From the NCBI GenBank assembly GCA_030620115.1, contig JAUXFG010000002.1:1-64000 (forward strand): a stretch of DNA of 64,000 bases, written 5' to 3'. Numbering within the stretch: position 1 is the first letter of the stretch; every line of letters begins with the position of its first letter. This DNA comes from Candidatus Fermentibacterota bacterium (GTDB taxonomy: Bacteria; JAFGKV01). This document shows positions 1 through 8,395 of this stretch, piece after piece. A program made the position numbers and the translations under genes. A model generated the notes under the pieces. That model saw only the letters and a program-made list of their open reading frames with translations. It made no database searches and was not told where the DNA came from.

Positions 1-3000
1 AGTCTGAAGCGTATCAATACTGAATCAGCTCCTTCACCAATCATGTCGCCCAGAGAGGTCTCCATCCTGGTCCATGAGAGCTCCCGCCCCGTGAAGGAAA
101 GCAGCTCCGTCCACGTTTGGCCATCCCGGCTTGCTTCCACATGACAGAAGTCATGATTCTCTTCGAGCCCGTACTTGACCCAGAAGCTGAGGCGCGCGCT
201 TTGGCTGTTGCCCAGATCGAGACCCACCAGGAGGGTGAGCGCGTTATCTTCATTGTTCCCGTATGCGCCTCCGGGGCTGTCCGTGACAATCCAATCGCCC
301 GAGTGGGGTGAGCCGCCTGTCTGCGCATCCCAACCAGTCCCCGGATCCCATAAATCAAGACCGTATTCAAAGCCTTCCAGACCATACACATAGGAACCCA
401 TCAACGAATAGCCCGTGTTCGGAGCTTCTGCGGTATCCTGAATGGAACAGTAGTAGTACACCGTATCGCCATACGCTCCCACAGGATCCAACGATCCCGC
501 AAGTTTCGCTTCAACGCCGATCCATTCCTGGAAAAGGAGAGGGGTCTGCCCCTGGATATCCCCTGCTTCATAGTGCAGCATCCCACTCTCGAGGTCGAGG
601 CCAAGATTGTCTCTGGCCATTACTTCAACGACTCGCGGCAACTCCAACGCAATCGCTTCGGGAAGCTCGGTCAGTGCGTTGAGGCTGGGCGGAAGAAGAT
701 CCGGACCCACATGGAAGCGGAATGTATCCCGCAGGGGGAGCCGCCACACGAAGTCACCACCCCGGGCCTCGAGGTAGTACCAGATGTCGCTTGCCTCACC
801 AGGTGCCGGGATGATGCCGTGATACATGCCTTCACCCTGATCCACCATGGGTAGATGGGTCCAGCCCAACTCTGGATCTCTTGTCCAGACAAGCCATAGC
901 GAGTCTGGCACCCCCGGAGACATCATATGCGCCCATACGCTGATTGGTATGGAAGTGTCCTCAATGTCATACAGAGGCGTGTGCATGATGGGCCCCAGGT
1001 AGTCGAGAATACGCGCCATCAGCTCGGTACGCATGCCAGTGTGGTCCGTGGGGTTGATATTCTGCCCTGATGCCACCGCTTCGAAACCAAAGGCCGTGTA
1101 CACCACTCCGTGGTCCTCACGGTAACGCACCGCCGCGTCCATGCTCGGTGTGTACCGAAAAACCGCATACGAATCGTCGCCGTAGGGATCGAGCACACTG
1201 GGATACTGGTTGTCCGGGTCTCGGCCCGGCTGGTATATGCCGAACGCCATTCCGTGGCCCAATAGATCGCCGGGAAGACCTTCCACGCTCTGCACTTGTG
1301 AATTGTCGTCTATATATTCGGCGTGGAGGTAGTCATTGAACCACGCAACGGCCTCCGGACTCGTGTTCTGACTGCCGGGATCACAAAGGTCCCATCCAAT
1401 GTCCTGGCCACTGAGATACAGCCTCCCGCCATGGTCGAGATAGGCGCCCAGGGCGGCTCGATCTTCCGGCGTCAGGCTCGGGAACGCCCACTCGCAGGCC
1501 CAGACCACCACAGGAAAATTGAGGAGTGTACTCGAATCCGGTGCACCGTTGGCTGCGTGGTCCCATATGAGATATGATACGCCAAGGGAGTCAAACACAG
1601 TGAGGTAATACTCCTCCACATTCACGTCACCGTCATCGTCGTCCACCAAGAGGATGGGAGCCTGGCCTATGGAGACCGCCAGGGTGTCTTGATGCCAGAA
1701 ACCGCCGTCAGCCTCATAGGTGACCAGAAATATCGCCCTCTGTGAAGGTGCATCCGAGGCTACGGCAAAGGTAAACGGCTGGCTGAGGAGGCCCATTGCA
1801 TCCGCCGGAATCTCCCCTTCGTTGATAGTCCCATCGATGATCGATATCCCCTGGGCTGACGTCCCAAGGCTTACCGTGGCATTCTCTGCAGGGCTCACCG
1901 TGTAGCTCCGATAGGTGACCCAGATCTGTCCGCTCTCGCCTTGAAGGATCCAGCCGTCACCATTGCCGCCTGGAGGGGAATCACTGACAGTCCAGGCCCA
2001 TGTCTCAACATAAGGTTGCTCCTGGAGCTCGACTTCGGTCACTCCCCGATACGCATTGACCCTCCCTATTCCTAGAAGACCTTCAAACCCCGGGTTGAGA
2101 TCATCGATATTGTCGGCGGTCAGCACAAGCTGCCGACCCAGCTCATAGGGCCCAAGCTCAGGACGCCCGCTCTTGATGAGCCCCGCAATGCCGGCAGCAA
2201 CAGGTGATGCGAGAGAGCTGCCACTGGCAGCACCATAGGCGCCTCCCGGTCTCGTGGTGCGAATGTTCACTCCCGGCGCCGATATGTCGACCGTTCGGCC
2301 CCATGTGGCATCCCCCGCGCGACGATCGCTCCCCGTTACCCACGTGACGCTGATGGTATTGAAATACGCTGATGGCCAGTGAGGTTGTCCTACGGGATCA
2401 TTGCCTGCAGCAGCCAATACCAGGCTCCCCAGACCTGTGGCGTAGTCGATGACATCCTGACTGTACTGGCTGGGCGCCCCGAAACTACCCCAACTGCAGT
2501 TGATGATATCCGCACCCGTTTCAGCAGCGTAGGTAATGCCTTGGTAGCCCTTCGAGATGAAATTGGGGCTTGGGTTGTAGGATGCTTTCACCGGCATGTA
2601 TTCGCAGTTCCATGAAATGCCTGCCACGCCAAGGCCATTGTTGGTAACCGCGGCAGCCGCGCCTGCCACCAATGTGCCGTGATCGAACCATCCATCAGGG
2701 TCGGGAGGACAAGGGCTCGGATCGGCATCATTGTCCGCCACATCGTACCCATGCACATCATCGATGCGCCCATTGCCATCGTCGTCGAATCCGGCGACGC
2801 CAGCGGCTTCGAGTTCATTGGTGAAGACGTTCGCCCAGAGATCCGGATGCGCGTAGTCCGTCCCATTGTCCACAATGGCGATGACTACCGAGGAATCACC
2901 CTTCTGCACGTCCCAGGCTTCGGGCCCAAGGACCTGGGGAAGGTGGGGCTGGGAGCCGTAAAGGGGATCGTCAGGCACATCGCAGGGCGCCGGAATCCGC

Positions 3001-3365
3001 ACTGTCTCGATCCATTCGATCTCCGGCCTATGGCGTAGAGCCTTCACCACGCTTTCCGGATCGATGCCGGGGGCCGGCTTCAGCTCCACCACGAGATCGA
3101 GCCTGGGCAGATTCTCCCTGATCTTGGCATGAGGATGAAGCCGCTCAACGTCCATGACTCCGGCTGACTCCAGGACCATGTCCAAAGACGCGATGCCACA
3201 GCTTCGTGCAGTGCCCTGTAGAAGGAGATTGCCATGCGGTGGCAGTACCTTCATCACCACCATAGATTCTTGAGCCGTCATAAAAGAAGGCTGAGGAAGT
3301 GACGACAAGACGCCAGTCGACACTGCGGCAAGGATGGCCAGGGCGAAGAAGCAATGCTTTTTCAT
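1..3365 (-). CDS. Secreted subtilisin-like serine protease (S8), 3' end outside window
   Basis: The reading frame is open from an ATG at 3365 to the left edge, giving at least 1121 residues; the gene is incomplete. A Shine-Dalgarno AAGGAGAT sits about 8 bases upstream of the ATG, and residues 1-21 form a signal peptide (MKKHCFFALAILAAVSTG...). A propeptide-like segment leads into the S8 catalytic domain. The triad is visible as Asp in VDNGTDYAHPD, His in DHGTLVAG and Ser in GSSLASPVAAG. Downstream comes a beta-sandwich region, then a domain opening with LLVDDDDGDVN and containing GGRLYLSGQD, resembling the glutamine-amidotransferase-like domains of large secreted proteins. A jelly-roll-like region follows (GYSLMGSYVYGLEGFEYG). 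This is a secreted endopeptidase with adhesive or accessory C-terminal modules; the substrate is unknown. A C-terminal sorting domain may lie outside the window. Confidence 0.9.
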   Translation of the reverse strand, partial: MKKHCFFALAILAAVSTGVLSSLPQPSFMTAQESMVVMKVLPPHGNLLLQGTARSCGIASLDMVLESAGVMDVERLHPHAKIRENLPRLDLVVELKPAPGIDPESVVKALRHRPEIEWIETVRIPAPCDVPDDPLYGSQPHLPQVLGPEAWDVQKGDSSVVIAIVDNGTDYAHPDLWANVFTNELEAAGVAGFDDDGNGRIDDVHGYDVADNDADPSPCPPDPDGWFDHGTLVAGAAAAVTNNGLGVAGISWNCEYMPVKASYNPSPNFISKGYQGITYAAETGADIINCSWGSFGAPSQYSQDVIDYATGLGSLVLAAAGNDPVGQPHWPSAYFNTISVTWVTGSDRRAGDATWGRTVDISAPGVNIRTTRPGGAYGAASGSSLASPVAAGIAGLIKSGRPELGPYELGRQLVLTADNIDDLNPGFEGLLGIGRVNAYRGVTEVELQEQPYVETWAWTVSDSPPGGNGDGWILQGESGQIWVTYRSYTVSPAENATVSLGTSAQGISIIDGTINEGEIPADAMGLLSQPFTFAVASDAPSQRAIFLVTYEADGGFWHQDTLAVSIGQAPILLVDDDDGDVNVEEYYLTVFDSLGVSYLIWDHAANGAPDSSTLLNFPVVVWACEWAFPSLTPEDRAALGAYLDHGGRLYLSGQDIGWDLCDPGSQNTSPEAVAWFNDYLHAEYIDDNSQVQSVEGLPGDLLGHGMAFGIYQPGRDPDNQYPSVLDPYGDDSYAVFRYTPSMDAAVRYREDHGVVYTAFGFEAVASGQNINPTDHTGMRTELMARILDYLGPIMHTPLYDIEDTSIPISVWAHMMSPGVPDSLWLVWTRDPELGWTHLPMVDQGEGMYHGIIPAPGEASDIWYYLEARGGDFVWRLPLRDTFRFHVGPDLLPPSLNALTELPEAIALELPRVVEVMARDNLGLDLESGMLHYEAGDIQGQTPLLFQEWIGVEAKLAGSLDPVGAYGDTVYYYCSIQDTAEAPNTGYSLMGSYVYGLEGFEYGLDLWDPGTGWDAQTGGSPHSGDWIVTDSPGGAYGNNEDNALTLLVGLDLGNSQSARLSFWVKYGLEENHDFCHVEASRDGQTWTELLSFTGRELSWTRMETSLGDMIGEGADSVLIRFR

Positions 3366-3475
3366 GGTCTGATCTCCTTCATCCGGTAACAAAACCGGAT
3401 CTTTGGGATTTGAATGCCTTGAGACACGGAATATCTCCTCCAGAGAACACGAAATTCATCCATCGCACAGAAAGG

Positions 3476-5137
3476 TCACTTTATGCCGGCGAGTTCCTCG
3501 GCGATGTTGTATGCGTGGTCACCCATCTTCTCGAAGCTTGTGACCATATCGAGAAATACGAGCCCCGCGTCGACGCTGCAACTCCCTTCTTTCAGTCGGG
3601 AAATATGTTCATTCTTCATCAATGTCCTGAGCTCATCGATCCTCGTCTCGTACTGACGCGCCCGCTCCATGAGCCCATCAAAGGATTCATTCTCGATACT
3701 TTCTAGAATGAGCTGCAGGAAGCCTTTGACCTCATCCGCGATCTGATCTATCTCACCCATGGCGGCTGAAGTGAACGTAATTCGATTGTCGAATAATCTA
3801 TTGGAGTGCTTGAGCACAAGCTCACTGTGATCCCCGATCCGTTCCAGCTCCGACGCAATTGCCATAATGTGTGCCGTCTCACGAGCCCCCTCCGGGGACA
3901 AAGGCGCCCGCGAGAGCTGCGCGCAAAACCGTGTGATCTCTCGTTCCAGCGTATCAACTGCATCCTCACGCCGCCTCACGCGCAGAACCTCTTCACCCAT
4001 CTTCCTGTGGGGGGAACGGAAAACCTTCAGGGAGATGGTGAGCATCTCAGTCACCAACTGACACATCTTGACAAGCTGCTGCCGGGCCTCGGCCAGGGCC
4101 ATGGAAGGTATCCGTACTGTTTGAGTGTCAAAAGGCTTCAGGCTGAAGACCTCTTCCACATCGCCGGGCACCAGTGCAGTGACCGCTCGAACGATAACTC
4201 CCACAAGAGGCAAGAAGAGAAGCGTGTTGGTCATATTGAACGCAGTGTGGAATGCCGCCAAGTGTACTGGTATCGCCTCTGCATGGCCGCTGACGGCTCC
4301 TGGAACCAGCCTGTCGACGAAGCCGAGAAACGGTCGAAACATGGCCAACATCCAGATCACGCCTATCACATTGAAGAGGAGATGCGCGACCGCGGCTCGC
4401 CGGGCGCTTGTATTCCCGCCCAGACTGCTCAGCAGTGCGGTGACGGTAGTACCGATGTTCTCGCCAAGAACGAGCGCACACGCCGTCGGGAAGTCAATGA
4501 ATCCCTTTGCTGATGCAGCGATGGTGATGGCCATGGTCGCACTGGATGATTGCACCACAAAGGTGACAAGAGAACCCACGAGGATCGCCAGAATCACCGA
4601 AGGCAATGTGGACGCAGAGTAGCGTGCCATCATCTCCAATGCTTCAGGATCGCTCCTGATGTCGGGCACGGAGTCTTTCATGAACTGGAGCCCCAGGAAA
4701 AGGAGCCCGAAACCTACGAGGGCTTCCAGCCAGAGACCCTGCTTTCCTTTGATGAAGAAGCGCGCAAGAACCCCGATGCCCACGGCAGGCAAGGCAAATG
4801 TGGCGATCTTGACCTTGAAACCCAGGATCGACACCACCCAGCCCGTCACCGTCGTCCCGATATTTGCCCCCATGATCACGCCTACCGCCTGCTTCAACGT
4901 AAGCAAGCCAGCGTTCACGAAACTGACCACCATCACGGTGGTGGCGCTGGAGGATTGGATTGCCGCCGTGACCATGAGTCCGGTCAAGACGCCTGCAACC
5001 CGACGACCCGTAATCGTGCCCAGAATGCGCCGGAGGCTCCGGCCTGCGGCATTCTGGAGACCCTCGCTCATGACTCTCATACCGAAAAGGAAAAGCCCCA
5101 AACCACCGATAAGCTGAAAGATCATTGAGAAAGTCAT
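3476..5137 (-). CDS. Na+/phosphate cotransporter family protein with C-terminal PhoU domain
   Basis: 553 residues from an ATG at 5137 whose ATGA overlaps the stop of the upstream L,D-transpeptidase gene; an in-frame TTG at 5143 is less likely. The N-terminal two thirds is an inverted-repeat membrane domain of the Na/Pi-cotransporter (NptA/YjbB) type. Its two QSSSAT signatures are present (AIQSSSATTVMVV near residue 60 and VVQSSSATMAITI near residue 195), as are two paired ANIGTTVT/ENIGTTVT motifs. The last 200 residues are helical and PhoU-like (ELERIGDHSELVLKHS; FEKMGDHAYNIAEEL). The family moves phosphate across the inner membrane coupled to sodium, often as an exporter or overflow valve, with PhoU thought to gate it. 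Direction is not decidable from sequence. It looks co-transcribed with the cell-wall enzyme upstream. Confidence 0.92.
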   Translation of the reverse strand: MTFSMIFQLIGGLGLFLFGMRVMSEGLQNAAGRSLRRILGTITGRRVAGVLTGLMVTAAIQSSSATTVMVVSFVNAGLLTLKQAVGVIMGANIGTTVTGWVVSILGFKVKIATFALPAVGIGVLARFFIKGKQGLWLEALVGFGLLFLGLQFMKDSVPDIRSDPEALEMMARYSASTLPSVILAILVGSLVTFVVQSSSATMAITIAASAKGFIDFPTACALVLGENIGTTVTALLSSLGGNTSARRAAVAHLLFNVIGVIWMLAMFRPFLGFVDRLVPGAVSGHAEAIPVHLAAFHTAFNMTNTLLFLPLVGVIVRAVTALVPGDVEEVFSLKPFDTQTVRIPSMALAEARQQLVKMCQLVTEMLTISLKVFRSPHRKMGEEVLRVRRREDAVDTLEREITRFCAQLSRAPLSPEGARETAHIMAIASELERIGDHSELVLKHSNRLFDNRITFTSAAMGEIDQIADEVKGFLQLILESIENESFDGLMERARQYETRIDELRTLMKNEHISRLKEGSCSVDAGLVFLDMVTSFEKMGDHAYNIAEELAGIK

Positions 5138-6075
5138 GGCCAACCCCTGGTTGGCTGCCTTGAGATATCTCGGATTGCAAAAGGGGAACGCCGACTACAC
5201 AATTGGGAAAGTGTGCACGAGAAACGCATTCCTCCATGGTCCTCCCATCTCGATTGCAAGCCCAAAGGGACGTCATTCCTGAATGCATCTGTGTGCTGAG
5301 ACCCCGCATCTCTGTTGAACGCATCCACCGCCGCAGGATCCAGCTCAATATCAACCGAGAAGATGGTCAAATCATTCGGCTGGAACCAACGGGTCACGGC
5401 GAGGAGTTCCTCCAGATCGTCGGGTTCCATCACAATGCAGCCCAGGCTCCAATTCTCGCATGTGGCACAGGTATCTTGAGACCTCTGCGCAGTATGTATC
5501 AGTATCTGAGCCCCCAAAGGGGTATTTCGGGGAGGAGGCCGGCGCTGCTCCAGGGCCAACTCAATCCTCCTGAATTGCGTATAGGTGATCTCCCCAGTAA
5601 GGAAAGCCCGAAGACCATCGGCTCGATTGGGGTAGCACACATAGAAACATCGCCCGTAGGAGGGACTAATATGCTTCATAATCTTATAGCGGCCCTCTGG
5701 GGTCTTTTTGTCCCCCTGATGGGTCTTGTGGCCAATGGGATTCCCGCTCAATGAGACGGCATACGCCTTGACGACCCTCTCCTTTGCCAAAATCAGGAGC
5801 ACAAACTGGGATTTGAAGATCTCGAATCGAATATCCGTGCTGGGCGGAGGGATTTGCTCAAAATGACATGCCTCTTCCAGGGATATGCCCCGACTACTCT
5901 CTATCAAATCCTCAACCCATCCTGAACGGATCGGGTGAGGAACCACCGTATCCTCATCGAGAAGCCGCCACGGTATCGCCGAAAACACCGGAATCTCCGA
6001 TGTCGAGCTCACAGAAAAGGTCAACAGCATCATGACGCCGAACAGAAATCGCCGGGATACAAGACCCTGGAGCAT
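5134..6075 (-). CDS. YkuD-family L,D-transpeptidase
   Basis: 313 residues. The N-terminus is a hydrophobic export signal (LFGVMMLLTFSVSS). The catalytic region has the YkuD arrangement: GNPIGHKTHQGDKKTPEGRY near 111-130, a conserved histidine in ILIHTAQRS (194), and the active-site cysteine in NWSLGCIVM (Cys213). The usual HG is HT here, and the arginine normally after GC(I/V) is replaced by Val-Met, so it is a divergent member. These enzymes act in the periplasm, forming 3-3 cross-links or attaching proteins to peptidoglycan through an acyl-cysteine intermediate. Its stop overlaps the start of the Na/Pi cotransporter (ATGA). The last 30 or so residues are not conserved-looking. A Shine-Dalgarno AAGGAG lies about 12 bases upstream of the ATG. 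Confidence 0.85.
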   Translation of the reverse strand: MLQGLVSRRFLFGVMMLLTFSVSSTSEIPVFSAIPWRLLDEDTVVPHPIRSGWVEDLIESSRGISLEEACHFEQIPPPSTDIRFEIFKSQFVLLILAKERVVKAYAVSLSGNPIGHKTHQGDKKTPEGRYKIMKHISPSYGRCFYVCYPNRADGLRAFLTGEITYTQFRRIELALEQRRPPPRNTPLGAQILIHTAQRSQDTCATCENWSLGCIVMEPDDLEELLAVTRWFQPNDLTIFSVDIELDPAAVDAFNRDAGSQHTDAFRNDVPLGLQSRWEDHGGMRFSCTLSQLCSRRSPFAIRDISRQPTRGWP

Positions 6076-6275
6076 TGAACTGAGCCACTCCTTCGATTAG
6101 TGCGACAGCCGAGGGTGTTTTCCACCCGGGGAACAGAGAATTGGAAGTGAGCCGAATGTATGGATGCACCGGGCAGCCGTCAACACGAGCCTTGCCTGGA
6201 CATGCAGCATGGAAGCACATTGATTCGAGCGAGGAATCTTGAGAATTCGTAGCGCCAAACTATAGGGGAACTCCT

Positions 6276-8225
6276 GTGCTTGCTCCGATCCGCAACGACC
6301 CCGCTCTCATTCAGCATGTCGTGGTCAATGGCCATGATCTCTCACTGTCTGACGTCATGGCAGTGGCGCGCTTCGGAGCCAAGGTCTCCATTGCGCCTGA
6401 GGCGTCGGCCAGGATACGAAAATCACGAGAGCGCGTTGAGGAACTCGTGCAGTCAGGGGAGAAGATCTACGGACTCAACACAGGATTCGGATCACTCCGC
6501 GATGTACTGATTTCGCCATCCGAGGTTCGGCTCCTGCAAACAAATCTGATACGAAGCCATGCAGCCGGCGTGGGTGAACCGCTCCCTGAGGATGTGGTCC
6601 GCGCCATGATGCTGCTTCGGCTGAATACGCTTTCAGCCGGATACTCAGGGATCAGGCATTCGACATTGGAGAGAATCGTCACACTCCTCAACGCGCGCGT
6701 GTATCCATGGATACCATCCAGAGGATCCGTGGGCGCTTCGGGAGACCTGGCGCCTTTGGCGCATCTTGCATTAGTGATCACCGGAGATCCCGCGGGAAAA
6801 ATCTATATCAGGGAGAGCGATCCGGTCTCCAACCACCGTGGTGATTTCATTGAGACGCCACGGGCAACCTCATTCGTACCCTTGGAGCCGGGCCTCCTTC
6901 AACGATCATGCGGGCTCGGACCCTATGATCTTGATGCGAAGGAAGGGCTCGCTCTCACCAACGGTACCCAGCTCATGACCGCATTAGGAGCGCTGTCTCT
7001 GTATGATGCGTTTGTCTCACTGGAAGCGGCACTTGTTGCCGCGGCTGCCAGCATCGAGGCAATCAAGGGTTCTGTGCAAGCCTTTGATGAACGCCTTTCG
7101 GAACTCAGGGGATTCCAGGAGCAATCCGAAATAGCATCCTCCATCAAAGGTATGTTGCGGGGAAGTTCGATCCTCGCCAGCGCATGCAATATCCCCTACC
7201 TCAAGCGAATCAGCCAACGAATCGAGGCAATTCTTCACGAGGATATCCCGCTCAGCGTGCGGCAAGCATTGACCATGGTGATCCAGGAATGTGAGAGGGC
7301 CTTGGGCAAGGCTCGCTTCGGAGATCACCCCCGCCTCGAAACCCGGCTCATTTTTCGCCTCGTGTCCGAGGCTATCGTCTCTCTCGATGCCGAAGGCCAA
7401 GACCGCCTGAGAGCGAATCTTGTCCCGATTCTTACCGAGATAGAAGCGGTTGCTCCAGGATCTCCGCGGGTCCAAGATGACTACAGTTTCCGCTGCATCC
7501 CTCAGGTACTCGGAAGCGCATTATGGGTACTCAATACATGCGGTGAGCGCATCGTGGCCGAGATGAACGCAGTCACCGACAACCCCCTGATCTTCGAGAG
7601 CGCTTCCGGGAAGTCATCGGATTCTCCGAATGTCTTGAGCGGGGGCAACTTCCATGGGGAGCCTGTGGCCATGGCCATGGACATGGCCGCAATCGCCATC
7701 AGCGAGATCGCATCCCTTTCGGAGCGGCGATCCGCGCAACTCCTCGACTCTTCGCACCACTACGGCCTTCCGTCTCAGCTCATTGCGCGGAGCGGTGTCA
7801 ACTCGGGCTTCATGATTGCACAGTACACGGCGGCGGCTCTTGTCTCCGAGTGTAAGCTGTTGGCACATCCAGCCAGTATTGACTCCATCCCCACATGCGA
7901 GAATACCGAGGATCATGTGAGTATGGGGCCCATCGCAGGCCTCAAGCTCCGGCGTTTGCTGGCCAACCTGGAAGAAGTCATCGGCATTGAGCTGTTGCTG
8001 GCGGGGCAGGCCCTGAACATGTGGCACCCTCTCGAGCCGGGCCCCGGTGGAAGACTGCTCCTCGATCTATTCGCCAAGGCCGATATTCCATTCGTGGAAA
8101 GCGATCTCCCGCTGTACCAGCTTATGGAGCGCACTGTCTTTTTTATACGCAAAGAGATGCTGCATCTCGCAATCATCCAAGCCGATGCCCAGGGGATAGC
8201 CCGGACTTCTCACCGGCTTCCGTAG
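6276..8225 (+). CDS. hutH: Histidine/aromatic amino acid ammonia-lyase (MIO family), enlarged
   Basis: 649 residues from a GTG at 6276 preceded by AGGGGAA. All family signatures are present: IYGLNTGFG with the catalytic Tyr (residues 64-72), the ASGD tripeptide source of the MIO cofactor (154-157), RVQDDYSFRC (398-407), TDNPLIF, GGNFHGEPVAMAMD and IDSIPTCENTEDHVSMG. The family removes ammonia from histidine (to urocanate) or from aromatic amino acids without an external cofactor. Usual bacterial HutH is about 510 residues. This one has about 95 additional residues between SSILAS (297-302) and RVQDDYS, and a longer 170-215 segment. No hutU, hutI or hutG is nearby, and the next gene is hisS, so a catabolic role is not shown and the substrate is uncertain. 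The last eight residues and the stop are encoded inside a MITE-like repeat. Confidence 0.88.
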   Translation: MLAPIRNDPALIQHVVVNGHDLSLSDVMAVARFGAKVSIAPEASARIRKSRERVEELVQSGEKIYGLNTGFGSLRDVLISPSEVRLLQTNLIRSHAAGVGEPLPEDVVRAMMLLRLNTLSAGYSGIRHSTLERIVTLLNARVYPWIPSRGSVGASGDLAPLAHLALVITGDPAGKIYIRESDPVSNHRGDFIETPRATSFVPLEPGLLQRSCGLGPYDLDAKEGLALTNGTQLMTALGALSLYDAFVSLEAALVAAAASIEAIKGSVQAFDERLSELRGFQEQSEIASSIKGMLRGSSILASACNIPYLKRISQRIEAILHEDIPLSVRQALTMVIQECERALGKARFGDHPRLETRLIFRLVSEAIVSLDAEGQDRLRANLVPILTEIEAVAPGSPRVQDDYSFRCIPQVLGSALWVLNTCGERIVAEMNAVTDNPLIFESASGKSSDSPNVLSGGNFHGEPVAMAMDMAAIAISEIASLSERRSAQLLDSSHHYGLPSQLIARSGVNSGFMIAQYTAAALVSECKLLAHPASIDSIPTCENTEDHVSMGPIAGLKLRRLLANLEEVIGIELLLAGQALNMWHPLEPGPGGRLLLDLFAKADIPFVESDLPLYQLMERTVFFIRKEMLHLAIIQADAQGIARTSHRLP

Positions 8226-8379
8226 CGAGACAGAATAGATGGTTGTGGCTGCAAGGCTTGCGACCGAGGCTTCCGCAGGCGTATCCTCTGCGATACGTCG
8301 AGGAAGCCGACAGAGCGTAACGCAGCAGACGGAGCCATATCGGATGTCGCAGCCGAAAGCTGATGAGAAGTCTGGGCTA
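8197..8379 (+). repeat. MITE-like repeat, copy 1
   Basis: A 183-bp element with imperfect terminal inverted repeats, starting TAGCCCGGACTTCTCACC and ending in the near complement TGATGAGAAGTCTGGGCTA. The interior closely matches the reverse complement of the copy at 30710-30892 and the direct strand of the copy at 54090-54256 (shared GCAGGCGTATCCTC and GCCATATCGG). It supplies the 3' end of the ammonia-lyase gene and lies 16 bases before hisS. It encodes no transposase. Confidence 0.85.
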
Positions 8380-8395
8380 ATAGCATGGAGTAATC

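Noticed and set aside
3806-4513. Long plus-strand open frame (235 codons) opposite the Na/Pi cotransporter gene
   Set aside because: It is antisense to a clear membrane transporter with family motifs and its translation is Arg/His/Gln-rich without any recognisable domain.
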